DNA from: Adiantum capillus-veneris
Lineage: Eukaryota > Streptophyta > Polypodiopsida > Polypodiales > Pteridaceae
DNA: 64,000 nucleotides
NCBI GenBank assembly: GCA_014529385.2
Contig: CM043963.1
Location: 106,421,912 to 106,485,911, forward strand
Reading direction: 5' to 3'
This document shows positions 35,340 to 47,600 of this stretch, one piece after another. Position numbers and translations under genes: made by a program. Within the stretch, counting starts at the first letter, position 1, and every line of letters begins with the position of its first letter. The notes under the pieces are model-generated. The model made no database searches. It saw only the letters and a program-made list of their open reading frames with translations, and was not told the origin of the DNA.

Positions 35340-36720
35340 CCAAAATAGATAAATTTTAGCTAAAAATAAAAGAGGGAAATTAGCTAATCAACTTAGATAA
35401 TTATAAGATAATTATCAAAACTAGTAAAAATCATAAGTAAGTTGTGGTAACTAGCTTATGATCTTAAAGTTAATCTAGATATTTAGTTAAGCCAAAACAA
35501 ATAAATTTTAGTTGAAAATAAAAGAAAAAAATTAGCTAATCAACTTAGATGATTATAAGATAATTATCACAGTTATTAAACATCATAAGTAAGCCGGAAC
35601 AATTAGCTTATGATCAAAAAGTTAATCTAGCTATTTAGTTAAGCCAAAATAGATAGATTTTAGCTGAAAAATAAAAGGCACAAATTAACTAATCAAGTTA
35701 CACGATTATAAGATAATCATAAGAGCTAATGATCAAAAAGTTAACCTAGCTATTTCATTAAGACAAAATAGATAGATTTTAGGTGAAAATAAATGGAGAA
35801 AATGATCTAATCAAGCTAGATGATTATAAGATAATTATCAGAGTTAGAAAACATCATAAGTAAGCCATGATAATTAGCTTATAATTAAAAAGATAACGTA
35901 GCTATTTAGTCAAGTCAAAATAGATAGATTTTAGCTGAAAATAAAAGGGGAAAGTAGTTAATCAAGCTAGATGATTATAAGATAATTATCAGAGTTGGAA
36001 AACATCATAAGTAAGCCGTGATAATTAGCTTATGATGAGAAAGTTAACTTAGCTATTTAGTTAAACCAAAATAGATAAATTTTAGCTAAAAATAAAAAGG
36101 AGAAATTAGCTTATCAAGTTAAATGATTATAAGATAATTATTAGAGTTAGTAAATGTCATAAGTAAGCTGTGAGAATTAGCTTATGGTCAGAAAGTTAAT
36201 ATAGCTATTTGATTAATCCAAAGCAGTTTAAATTTAGTTGAAAATAAAAGGGAAAAATTAGCTAATCAAGTTAGATAATTATAAGATAATTTTTAGAGTT
36301 AGCCGTGATAGTTAGTTTATGGGCAAAAGGTTAAGCCAAAATAAATTGATTTTAGCTGAAAATAAAAGAGAGATATTAGCTAATCAAGTTAAATAAATAT
36401 AAGATAATTATCAGAGTTATTAAACATCATAAGTAAGTGGTGATAATTAGCTTATGATAAAAAAGATAATCTAGCTATTTAATTAAGCCAAAACATATTG
36501 ATTTTAGCTAAAAATGAACGAGGGAAATTAGCAAATCAAGTTAGATAATTATCAAAGCTAGAAAACTTCATAAGTAAACCATGATAATTAGCTTATGGTC
36601 AAAAAGATAGTTTAGATATTTAATTAAGCCAAAATAAATATATTTTAGCTAAAAATTAGAAGAGAAAAGTAGATAATTAACTTGGATAATTACAAGATAA
36701 TTACCAAAGTTAAAAAGTAT
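35340..36720 (+). repeat. AT-rich tandem array, about ten units of ~120-158 bp
   Basis: The marker word TTTTAGCTGAAAATAAAAG (with variants) recurs near 35354, 35507, 35656, 35776, 35930, 36072, 36230, 36350, 36501 and 36643. The spacing is mostly 142-158 bp, with two short units near 120. Between markers the order of GATTATAAGATAATTATC, CATCATAAGTAAGC and GATAATTAGCTTATG words is conserved. The units are diverged, so the array is old. No coding potential. Confidence 0.88.
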
Positions 36721-37822
36721 CATCATATAATTGTGATAATTACAATATAATGAGTTAATTAGTTTAAATAATTATAATAGATTAAAAACCCTATTTTAAG
36801 CTAGAATTTAATTAGGATAAACCATTGGTATGAAGTTGAGAAAACTCAATCTTCAGGAGTTAATGAATTAAATAGATATAAGCAAAAAATAAGAAAATTT
36901 CAAGCTTAATAGAGATAGAGAAATTATGAAAAAGACGCAAAAATTTATAAGAAAATTAAGGGAGATTAGAAAACCCTTAAGGAAGCGATGATAAAGTTAT
37001 CTTACCTATATAAGCAAATAAGAAATTACTAGGTCAAGAAATTACCATCTAGGACTACAAATTTAATCTTAGTTGGGATAAAAAGAGGAATTAGATTGAA
37101 TACGAAGTTAAGTCAAGTTTTGTATGATTTACCTAATAAATAGATGTCCTTTTTTATAAGGATAGAAGTCCTAGCACCAAAAAGGACTCAAGCCAATCCT
37201 CAATCTGATGATGAGGGTAGTATTCCCAAGAGAGCTAGAGCATCGCACGACAACGAGGCCGGGCCTAGTAGTAGGCCTACTGATAAGAGCATTCAAGCCC
37301 TAGATTGTAGCAAATGCCCGACCAGTCCTAGGTGGGTTTTCATTATAATTTAAGATTTGAATAATTCAAGTTTTTCTTTAAGTAATAACATTGCATACGT
37401 AAAAGAGCGGATAAGAAATTAGGAAAGGTGAAACTAGCTTAAAAATGGAAGGCATCTTCCAAGAAACCAACATACACTTGTTAATAAATTAGAGAATAAT
37501 TGTTTGGGTTAAGGATGGTTGATTTAGGAAAGATACGATTGATCATCCTTAAGACAGCAGTTTCGTTACGTTTGGATGTCATTTGATGATGCTGAAACAG
37601 ATGTGATTTGTTTGTCGATGAGCGATTGGCCTTTGGTGACTTCAATCACTTGAGTGTAGCTTGAGTTAGATGCGAATTGCTTGTTGTTTTCTGAGAGATT
37701 GACAACCTCTTATAGCCTCTATGCACTAGTCAAGTCAGCTTCGTCCCATGATTGACAATTAATCATGGTTCTTGCTAAATCTGCAATAAGATAGGAGTGA
37801 GGTTAGACACCCGTCCCACATT

Positions 37823-37845
37823 TGGCGTCGCTGCTGGGGATCGAA
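37823..37845 (+). promoter_or_regulatory. E3 primer binding site (tRNA-Asp-like)
   Basis: TGGCGTCGCTGCTGGGGA and the following TCGAA start three bases after the LTR end. From memory of the plant tRNA-Asp(GUC) 3' end, 20 of 23 bases are complementary. Tat/Athila-type elements commonly use such primers. Confidence 0.75.
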
Positions 37846-38502
37846 GAGACCTAAACTAGGGAAAAACACGAGCGTCTTGTGAAGTTATCCTTTAACTTCT
37901 CTAGGATCTCCTAGAGTAAAAACTTTCTTTTTAGAAATCGCATAGCTTAAGATTGTCGTCTTTTGCTGTGTAGAGGTAGCTTGGAAGTTATCGTACTTGT
38001 CGAGTACCTTTAGGATTATAGAACTAGGTTAGGATTTTGAAAATGATTGATGGACGAGACAAGTTTTAAAATCAAGGCTTAGAAAACCATAAAAAACAAG
38101 AAAACAAGTGTTTGTGGACACTTTCCGCAACCCCATTGCAGAAGAACCTAGGAGTAGGGCAAGTAGAATCCAAGGTGGATTTCAGAACATTGCTCTCTCT
38201 GAAGACATCATTGTGAGTTGTTATTTGAAGTTGCAGAATTTTAGGTCTACGGCTAGACATAGCACGAAAAGACTGCCAACCACTCAATCCGACTGGAGAG
38301 TATGCTTAAAAGTTGTATGAACCAGTGGGTAAGCTCAAGGACACATTGAGGTAAAAAATTCAAGAGTTTGCAAAAACTCAAATTATTTACTTTTTCTTGA
38401 CATTTTAGGCCAAATTAAGTTTTGACTTCATTCATAGGCTTAAAATAGCTCATGAAAAGATTGTCCATTGAAAAAATGCAAAAAAATGTTCATTTTGGGC
38501 CT

Positions 38503-38530
38503 AAAGTAAATAATCGTGATTATTTACTTT
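38503..38530. repeat. Perfect 13-bp-arm inverted repeat (leader palindrome 1)
   Basis: Arms AAAGTAAATAATC (38503-38515) and GATTATTTACTTT (38518-38530) around a GT centre. Confidence 0.95.
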
Positions 38531-38784
38531 TAACTCAAAATTGACCAAGCTTGACCAGTGACTCATTACATGTGTACAAACAACTTTGTAAAGGACCATA
38601 AAATTTGGATCACCAAACTGACAAAAAAATGGGCAAAAACTAAAGTTTGTACTGACTTTCGGGAACTTGAGTGTATATTGGAAAAAAAATTGTCCAAACT
38701 CAATGAAATTTGATTCATAGGCTTATATTGATGTGATAGACATGTGTACATGCTCAGTTGACCAAAAAGATGTAAAAAATTGCC

Positions 38785-38814
38785 AGATATAAATAATCGT
38801 GATTACTAATATCT
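38785..38814. repeat. Imperfect inverted repeat (leader palindrome 2)
   Basis: Arms AGATATAAATAATC and GATTACTAATATCT around GT, two mismatches, with the same core AATAATCGTGATT as palindrome 1. Confidence 0.85.
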
Positions 38815-39229
38815 ACCCCATTTTTCAACTTTTTGACCAAGTTAGCATACCACTAGCTTTACCATCTTATAATAAGCCCACAAACCAAATTTGGTAAGAT
38901 TTGGATCATTGGATTGAAAATTGTGACCAAATTTGCAAAGTCAGTCTGCAAACACAAAACTGATGACCATTTGAACAAAAATTGTCTAGAAAAATTGATA
39001 ATTTTACACATTTGAGTATACCACAAGGTCAATCATATCAAAGAGACCACACAAATCAATTTTAGTGAAATTTGGATCACAAAAGTGAGACTTAAAGCCA
39101 GATTCTTGAAAACCAAATCCGCGCACACGAATTTAGTGAGACTTGTCCAAATTTAGTGAGACTTGTCCAAGGACCTTAACAGGTTGTACACTTGACAAAT
39201 CAAGCCAAAAAGTGCAAAAATTTGAGAAA

Positions 39230-39257
39230 AGTAAATAATCGCTTGCGATTATTTACT
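39230..39257. repeat. Perfect 13-bp-arm inverted repeat (leader palindrome 3)
   Basis: Arms AGTAAATAATCGC (39230-39242) and GCGATTATTTACT (39245-39257) around TT. Same motif as palindrome 1, but the core bases differ in a compensating way. Confidence 0.95.
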
Positions 39258-39664
39258 ACTACTACATAGAGACACCAATTTTGACTTTTGAACTTGTACA
39301 GTGTTAGACCAACATAACACAAGATCACCAAGAAATTTTGGGTTCAATCGGATCCAAAATGCTACATGTTCATTGAGTTTTCAGGTTACAAATTACTTTG
39401 ATTTTTGCGAAAGGGAAATTTGAAAGTCTCAATTGATGACTCGCATAGCTCGATTTGAAGTGATCCACATAGACCAATCACAATAGTTAGCCAGACTACA
39501 CAGTCTTTGTGAAAGAATAGCTAACTTGATCAAAATTGATACAGGAATCAAGTTGCAAACAAGGAATCAACTGCTTGACAGAAGTCGCAATCAAGTCAAG
39601 CGGAAGAATTTGATAACAAGTCAATCCAAAGGTAAGTACTCTATCCAGGTCTTCACAAGTCTTT

Positions 39665-41917
39665 ATGAACCTTAGATCTGGTCGTATACTAGGAAACCAA
39701 GGCATATTTGGAGAAACCTCCAATAGAGTATCAACCAAAGAGAGTGTGAATCAAGGCAATCCCTTGCACACTATCCTTGAAGAAGTCTCAAACACTTTTT
39801 CATATTCAACATTTGAAATGTCTTCCTATTCGACTCACTCAAAAACCGGAACGACAATGCGTTACAAGCATATACTCTCATTTTATAAGACTAATCGCCA
39901 TGGAGGTTAGGTTTACCTGGATCCTAATGAAGAGTATGCTGTTCACATTGATCACCATGGTATTGAGTTCAAAGAGGAAATCAGGGTAAACAAAGAAAGA
40001 AAAATGTACATGGATAGAATGGAACTCAGTATTTACAAGCTGAAAACCCTGACGTGATAGACGAATGGGGGTTAGAAGTAAACACCATGATTCCAGATAT
40101 GGCAGCAAAAGAAGGAACACCAACTTTAGAATTCGAGGGATATGATCAAATTAATTTGAAGCTTTTGAAACAGCTTAGTACAGACAATCCTAGGATCGGA
40201 GTCTATTGTTGGGAGGATCGAAACGTCAAGGATCTTCTATGGACTTCGCATGCCAAATCAAGACAATTAACACCCATGAAGATCATCTATATCTTCAAGA
40301 TCAAAGATAAGGATTCAGCAGATCTACCAACCTATGTTTAGGGATTGTTATAACAACAACTTTGTTACGATGACTCCTGAGGAGGTAGAACAAACCAAAT
40401 ATCAAGGGTATTTCATAAGGGATTGGATATTGGGCCAAGGACCAGAAACTATTCCAAGAGATGAAAAGCGTGAGAGATCTTCTGAGAGTAATGTTAAGAA
40501 ACTAGAAACCACCTCATCACGAAGAAAACCGGGTGACATTAAAGCCAGCCCAAAGCTACATGAGTCACTATTTCCTACAGACTGGTTTGAAGGACTCGGA
40601 ACGGGACCAACTGACAGGAGACCGGGAGTTGAACCAAACAGACGTGTCAGACCAGCTGATTTGCAAAAATGGGTCAAAAAATATAGTGGATTTGGGGATC
40701 CCTATGACCACTTAGCAAGCTTAAAGAAAGTGCTAAGAGCAGAGTGTATATTCGATTTCCATACTCAATTTGAGGGGTTTGGAATGACATTGGAAGGAAA
40801 AGCATTAACATGGTTCCAAAACATTCCACCAAGGTCAATCATGGACTTGAATACCTTAGCTCAAGGATTTGTAGCTGCATGTTCCAAAACGGGGATCAAA
40901 CACAATACGGTAGCTCAAATCTACAGATTTAAACAAAAACAAGGTGAGTCTGTTAGGGATTGTGCAACTTGAATGAAACTACATTGCCAGATGCCTAGAG
41001 CTAGAGATACCTGCAAAAGAACGACTAGTATCATTGTTTCTAGAGGGACTGCTAAACACAGAACTTTATGCTATACTGTATAGCAAGAAGCATACAACCC
41101 TAGAAGAGTGTGTGCTAGATGCTATTGATTTAGGAGACAATTGTGATATTTTCAACGAAGAAGATGTCCCTAAAGATAACCAAAGAGAGAAAACAACATC
41201 CACTAAACTAGCTCAAGTGGGAATAGCTGGTGCAGCACCACTTTCAGCCATAGAAGACATCCTCAAAAGGAAGAATGACATGATGAATAACATGCAAAAA
41301 GCACCTATAAGAGGACCAGGACAAGGGATACCTCAACAGAGACAACCAAATAGGCCACAAAAATGGTGTGAGATCGAGGGTAAATGGACCATCCATGAGA
41401 CCAATGAGTGTTATTACCGACCAAAGTATGATGAGAATGTTCAGTACGTGCCTATGATGCCACAAGGACAACCCATGTATAAATATCAGCCTAACATGGC
41501 CCCAGTTCAAAGACCACCGATGGGTATGGAAAGACCTCAACCTGTGTTGGGTCAACAACCTCCATTTCGGGACATAATGTAGTTCTTGTAAAGTACATGC
41601 ACCCAGAGGTACTATGTAGCTAATCAAGGTGTCAGAATTCCTATGGTAAGACCATGATTAAGCCAAGAAAGGAAAACTGTCATAACTGTGGTGCAGATGA
41701 TCATTGGAAAAATGGATGCCCCGAGCCTGACAATAACCTCAAGCCAATTGAAGCCTATTGCATACAATGTTGCAAAAAGGGAGGACACTTCCCGGAAGAT
41801 TGTCCAAAAAATCCTTTAAACAAGGGTAAAACAATAGTGAACATAGTCCAAGTGATACCTAATAGCTCATCTGAGAGTGAACTGATTGTTCCAATCAAGG
41901 TATTCACTAGAGCCTAG
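39665..41917 (+). pseudogene. E3 gag with two zinc knuckles, frameshifted
   Basis: Starts MNLRSGRILG at an ATG. After shifts the frame at 40334-40972 holds the retrotransposon gag core (SGFGDPYDHLASLKKVL, then LTWFQNIPPRSIMDLNTLA and FKQKQGESVRDCA). It continues after a shift near 40985 with a CVLDAIDLGDNC segment (41034-41582). Two CCHC-like knuckles follow in 41654-41917 (CHNCGADDHWKNGC and CIQCCKKGGHFPEDC). Stops and at least three frame changes make it inactive. The style is that of non-chromovirus Ty3 elements. Confidence 0.8.
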
Positions 41918-42900
41918 GCTAAGGAAAAGAAACATAATTCCTCTGATGATTCGTAAAATACAAAAATTTCCTCTCAAAAGACCAAACAAAGCAAAAACAA
42001 AAGGTATGAGATGAGAAAACAGAAACAAAGGGCTGAAATCGAGGAGAAAGCAAAGAAGCTATTCTAGGAAAAGGTGAAAGAAACTGGAAGCGAAATCAAG
42101 GAAACCACTGTAAAATCTGGAGGATCAATTTTGGTTGACAAAATTTTTGAGCCTATTAATGCAGCCTTGAAAGCCTACCAAGCGGAACTTAAAACAGGCC
42201 AAAACATGGAAAGCAAATGGAAAAACTATCCTTCTCCAAACATGGAAGCAGATAAGCTTGAAGCTTATAAAAACTTGGTAAGAATCACCTAAGAGATGAT
42301 GGAAAAAAAAAAACCCAAGCTCGAAAGTATGACGAAATCTGAGGAGCTTGTGATAAGAGACAATAAAGAAAAATCCAAAGTGGTGGTAGAACCCCACCTT
42401 GAAACAAAAGAGCTAGAACTTATAGTTCCGGCACAGTGAAGATGCCTTAGACGAAATTCCATTCGTAGAGGAAGACTAACCAGGACACTTATGGGAAAAA
42501 GTTAGAGAGATCAATGATGGGAGCCTAACTATGAATTCAGTTCCTATAGAGGAAGTCTGGTTAGACAATCTACCTCCTGATATGGACATGGATGTACAAT
42601 CGTTGTATGGGGATTGTGGATCTAAAGCTTCAGGGATGACTAAAACATTGACCTTGAAAACACTACCCTCATACTTGGGAGATAAAGAAGATGAATCCAT
42701 AGTGTGTAAGACCACTCAAGTAAAAAGAGTAGAACAAACCATAGAAGTAGACAACATTTATTCAATCGTGTCTACACCCATCCAATGCACTCTTACTTTC
42801 GGAGAACTATTGAAAATCAAGCCATATCTATGGAATGATCTATAGAAAACCCTAGAGAAGGTGGGAATAACTTGGCTAATCACAACAAATGAACGTCAAA
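41918..42900 (+). pseudogene. E3 gag-protease linker, decayed
   Basis: Charged, Lys/Glu-rich segments in changing frames (42074-42292, 42531-42845) connect gag to protease. No catalytic motif is present. This linker probably belonged to one gag-PR polyprotein. Confidence 0.5.
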
Positions 42901-43414
42901 GAGATTCAATCTGTTCCAATGAACAAAGTTGGATAATACTACTGAGGGGAAGAAGGGAACACAACCCTTCCAGTGAAATATAATGACATAGAAACCATGG
43001 CAATACTGGATAGTGGGGCAGGCATAGCCATAGCCACAAAAGCAGTATGGGAATCCTGGGGACAACCAGCCATTAGACAAACTCGAATGAAATTCAATTG
43101 GCTGATGGGGACACATTGAAAGACCATTGGCACTGCTTGAAAAAGTGATAGTTAATTCCTGTGGGATTGAATATCAACACACTTTTGCCATAGTAGACTT
43201 TGGAAAGAAACTCAATTGCAAAATCATATTGGGAAGACCTTTCATGGGACAAGTACAACTCATTCAAGATTGGGGAAACGATTATCTGTACTTGAAGCAA
43301 GTGGGATCAATAACCAGGGTTAATCTAAAGGATCACACTTATAGAGATGTCATGAAAACACCCATACAAGAATTCGATTCAGTCTCTTCGACTGAAACTA
43401 AGCTTCCATCTTGA
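42901..43414 (+). pseudogene. E3 aspartic protease, frameshifted
   Basis: The active-site motif DSGAG is at 43009-43023, preceded by a KYNDIETMAIL strand. In another frame (43127-43414) comes the second half, with the flap-distal IILGRPF motif of retropepsins and a following QDWGNDYLYLKQ segment. The shift lies near 43115-43125. No RT follows: after about 43945 the sequence is non-coding until ORF2. Confidence 0.75.
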
Positions 43415-43478
43415 TTGAACAGAGACACTTCTATTTGGATGCGTGGAGCTTCAAAAAACTTTTTCTTAAAAAGAGAAG

Positions 43479-43596
43479 AATGTATCTTAGAAAGGGATTG
43501 CACGGATGAAGCTTATGTACCTGAACCCTTTCAAGAGAATGTATCTTAGAAAGGGATTGCACGGATGAAGCTTATGTACCTGAACCCTTTCAAGAG
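43479..43596 (+). repeat. 59-bp perfect tandem duplication downstream of E3 protease
   Basis: Units 43479-43537 and 43538-43596 are identical, starting AATGTATCTTAGAAAGGG. Since 59 is not a multiple of three, the duplication shifts the frame. Confidence 0.95.
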
Positions 43597-44688
43597 CATT
43601 TGTTTGAGCCATTTGAGTGGACCCAAATTTTAGCGAATGGATGTATGTGTGAATACGTCTATGCCTACTCAATTTTGCAACGAGGATGGCTATGACATAA
43701 TTCCCATACAAATGATCTCAACCCTCCACATTGAAGACGAAGTTCAGAAACCTAGGGACTTCATGAAAGCTCAACAAGTCTTTACAGACCTCTACTATGA
43801 TGCAATAGATGAGTTAGAAGAACACTCAGCTACCTCAGATGATTCGGGGTCAGAAAAAGAACATGTGAAAGCTAAGCTACTCATGAAAGGAGGGGGGGAA
43901 AAGTTTTTTGACTTTCCTAACCAGAAATTGAGAAGGAAAAAATAGTATAGATGAAAAAGAGACACTAGAAAATTGCCAAAAAACACAAAGAAGTCCTTGC
44001 AAACCAATTTCTAAGTTATGAGTCACATTTTTTGACCAAATCACCTCATATTACATACAAAGGGTCTACATCATGCCTAGAACCAAGTTGCACCAAAAAA
44101 TGTTCATTTTGATGAAAAAGTTAATAATCACAATTATTTACTTTTTGGCCAAGATGGGGGAAAATTGCAACTTTGCCATCATGAGACCAAAGTACATGAT
44201 GTCCTAAGCCCACTAACCAAGTTTGAACAAATTTGGAGCTCCAAATCTCAAAATTCCTTTACATCTACTGTTTTAGAGACCTAAAGGCCAAATCTGGAAC
44301 CATTTTTATCAGGTGCACCCAAATGAGCCCACACTTCACTTAGAGTATCTAATTGATGCATACTTCAAGCCTATAGTATCAAATTTGCAAAAAAGTTGAC
44401 AAAATTACTCAGCTGTAAATCGCGATTATTTACTTTTGTTGCAATTTTTTGTTTGGACTTCATGATTTTGATCTTTACATGTTTTTATGCATCTATGCAT
44501 GTTCAAAAATTGATTTGAAGCAAATTGGATTCAATTTGTCAGTAGTTCAGACTAAAGGACATTCCAGGGCGGTGGAATCGGCCAAATTTTCTAACCTTGA
44601 CACTCTATTCACTTAACAAGAGCCATACAAGCTGCAAAGAAAGGAGAATCTGTAAGAGCTACCACCATACCAACTGGACCCCAGATCA
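43597..44688 (+). other. E3 spacer between protease and ORF2, with palindromes
   Basis: An acidic open stretch (43637-43945) may be the end of gag-PR. From about 43950 the sequence is non-coding and resembles the leader (TTTGGACC- and CCAAATTTGG-like words). Two further palindromes lie at 44115-44146 (14-bp arms, one mismatch) and 44415-44433 (GTAAAT...ATTTAC with a perfect AATCGCGATT core). In an autonomous element this place would hold RT, RNase H and integrase. Confidence 0.65.
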
Positions 44689-47600
44689 ATGAAGACGTCC
44701 AAAGCGACCAATATGTCTAGAGAACAACTTGAGGAGAATAACACAACAATTTTCACAGGTAGATTCAAAAGTGAAGAAGGACATCAGGTAGAACTACAAC
44801 TTCTGCCAAAAGAGGCCAACAGAGGGCTTGGGCTCATAGATTTCTACGAACAAGATCCATGTGGAGTAGATTTTTAGAAAGCTTATGAGCTCCTATCAAC
44901 CATCAAGGAAGATGGAACATCCCAGATCTTTGACGAGCAAGGGAACAAGGTAGAAGTGGTCATTACAAAAGAGATAGTGGCCGAAGCTCTCAAATTGCCG
45001 ATATAAGGGATGACCATGAGAGCTAGGGATAGAAAGACGACAGGTACCTTCACTAAGGAAACCGCTGTTGCAACATTTTCCGATCTTATCCAGAAGCAAG
45101 TGGAAGAATCATCAAGATTATATCATCAACACTTTCACTTTCTCATGAAGATGCCTCCAAGATACACGACACCCAATCATGCAGTTGCGATCACATTTAT
45201 ACAAGTGTTAAAGTCAACAAGTAGGCAACCCATCGACCACGCACAATATGTTATGTCCACACTGAAGGGTACAAAAAAGGAGGGTAAGATAACATATCTG
45301 GGAGCACCTGAGGTACTCACAAGAATTGCCTACCATGCTATCGGCATGGCACACAATTTTCCACTTGCCCCAGATCAGAACACATGGATCGTGTCTGCAC
45401 AACCATCCCCTCGAGCCACAAGGTCCACCAAAAGAACCTACAAATCTGATGAAGATTTTTCCGAGGGCTCTCCAAAAAGACATAGCAGTGAAAGCTCAGA
45501 TAATGAGGAAAGAAGAGCTCACATTGAAGAAATGAAAAGAAAAGAAATGGTAGCACATCAAGAAGAGCCTCAACTGAATAGACAAGGTTTGAGAGAGAGA
45601 AGCACTCTTATGAACAAAGCCGCCAAGCTCAAGGCAAGGAACCTACAAAGTGGGTACCTATAGAAGTAAAAGGACCAAGAACAAAGCATCCTGTATGGAG
45701 AGAAGCAAAAGATCCAAAGGATTTATTGAAAAGAATGTATCAGGAGGGGAAGCATTGAAGCTGGAAGAAGCTCAAGAACAAAAACAAGCAGAAGAAGCAA
45801 CCGCACAAGGAGAGACCCAATATGAACAAAGTGATATGTCTCTCCGATCATCTTCACCTACTACAGAATAGCACGACCACCCCATGCCAAGCCCACCACC
45901 ATCACCAATAGATAGAACCACACAGGTCGAGGCAACCAAAGAAAGGAGCTTGAACCACAAGAGGTAGCAACTACTTCTGACCAAGCCAAAGCAAAAGAAC
46001 CAGAACCGCAAAGAGAAGCAAGTCCTTCACCAAAGGAGTCAACAAAATTTGAGCAAACAAAGGAACAGGAAACAAGGGAAACCTTGTCTACCACCACCCA
46101 GCAAGAAACGACTGAGGAATCCACGAAGCCTCAAGTAGACAAAGTAGAAGAGGCCCAAGCACAGCCTCAAGGGGAACAAACAACCGCCACAATCCCACCA
46201 AGAGACCGTCGAAACATCTAGGAAACTCACAAGAAATGAAGACTGACAGACAAATGATGAGGTAATTTTGCAAGTCAATGAATATGCAAAGCAAATGCAG
46301 GATATGACAAAAAAACTACGAACAATAGCACTTAGCCATAGCACAAAGGCTAAAGAATTGGAGATGGTGATCGACGCTCTCCAAGGGGAGTTAGAGGATA
46401 GATTAAATGTCATCACTGATCTACAAGAACAAGTCCGAGAATTGAAAGCTGAAGCTGAACAACACCGGCTAGCAAGAGAAAAGCAGCAAAAGGAAATGGA
46501 AGAGTTAGGTGAACTACTCATGAAGTTGACAAATGCTTGCAAAACCAAAGACGAACAGCTGACAGAGGTAACTAACAAACTTTTAACTACAACTCTGTCA
46601 GTGCAGAAGATCCAAGTACAGCTAGACATAGCAAACGGCTCATTGCAATATTCAGAGCAGAGGATCAATGATCAGGCAACCTTTTTGCGATAGATACGAG
46701 AAAATCCCATAGTTGCCTCGATCAAAGGTACAGATGAAGTGTACAAAGCACTAGAGAAAAACAATAAAGATCTTGAGCTAGAGCTAAAGCTAGAGTAGTC
46801 ACAATGTCAAGACCTGGCATTAATGCGGGTACAACGAGAAGAAGAGATGCTCAAGAAAATAGCCGAGCTAAAGAGAGTCAACCAGCGCTGCTGAGAGATG
46901 GATGACAAGCGACACAAGAAGAAGCAGGCACGTCAGAATAGCCACATATTGATATTCCATCAGTCTCTTTCGTTGAGATGGAAACGTAGCCAGCATAAGG
47001 GCTAGGTGACAAAGAAGAATTTCAAGTAACAATAATAGATGCCGATCAAGAACCAATGGTCTAGCTCTCAAAATCTGAGGAAGATGCACTTAAGAAAAGG
47101 TTAAACAAGATACATATGAGTAGTGAAAAGCAGCGGTGGATTGGGAGTTGAGAGTTCTTCACTCTGTCAATGTTACTCAACTCACTCCCAATCAAATCAA
47201 TGCACAATGGCATCAACAATCACTACCATATCCCTTAATAAAGGTAGAGCTGCTCCAGGTCAAGGAAAGACTTTATAAAGACATGCAAATAGAAGGCGCA
47301 GATGAAGTCCACCCCAAGTAGAGAAAGACCTGGCTGAACAAGAATCCTAGATACGTGATTCTATTCACAAGAGCACCTGCGGCACTTCAAAAGGATCCAA
47401 CTTGTTGTCCTGTACCAAGAGTAAGGACGTGGCAAGCACATGAGGCAATAACAAAGAGGCGGCCTACATGGAGGAATTATTCGAGATTTCTAGCTCCAGA
47501 AAAGGGAACACCGATAGAGGACTACATGGTGAAAACCCTAACAAGCGCCATGTCATTCTTCAAAAGTCTCACTGATCTCTCATGTGCTATGCTTTACAAA

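Larger units (their letters stand above)
34331..37820 (+). mobile_element. E3 putative 5' LTR region (promoter, AT-rich tandem array, U5-like end)
   Basis: The right end is secure: the last 258 bp (37563-37820) match the end of the 3' LTR (48711-48964), stop at CCCACA, and are followed by a PBS. The left end is a guess, because no clean TG/TSD is seen. A TATA box at 34822 lies in a promoter-like setting, and the central part is a tandem AT-rich array. Upstream of 37563 this region does not match the 917-bp 3' LTR. Either the LTR pair is mosaic or other sequence is inserted here. Confidence 0.4.
37846..39664 (+). other. E3 untranslated leader with degenerate repeat blocks and palindromes
   Basis: About 1.8 kb without a supported ORF. 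From about 38340 it consists of loosely repeated blocks of words such as TTTGGATCA, CCAAATTTGG and TTGACCAA, together with three palindromes built around GTAAATAATCG. It may act in RNA packaging, dimerisation or as transcription factor sites; this is inference. Confidence 0.6.

Noticed and set aside
35340-36720. Regularly spaced repeats considered as CRISPR-like
   Set aside because: Units are about 150 bp, diverged, contiguous and AT-rich; this is a eukaryotic tandem array without unique spacers.
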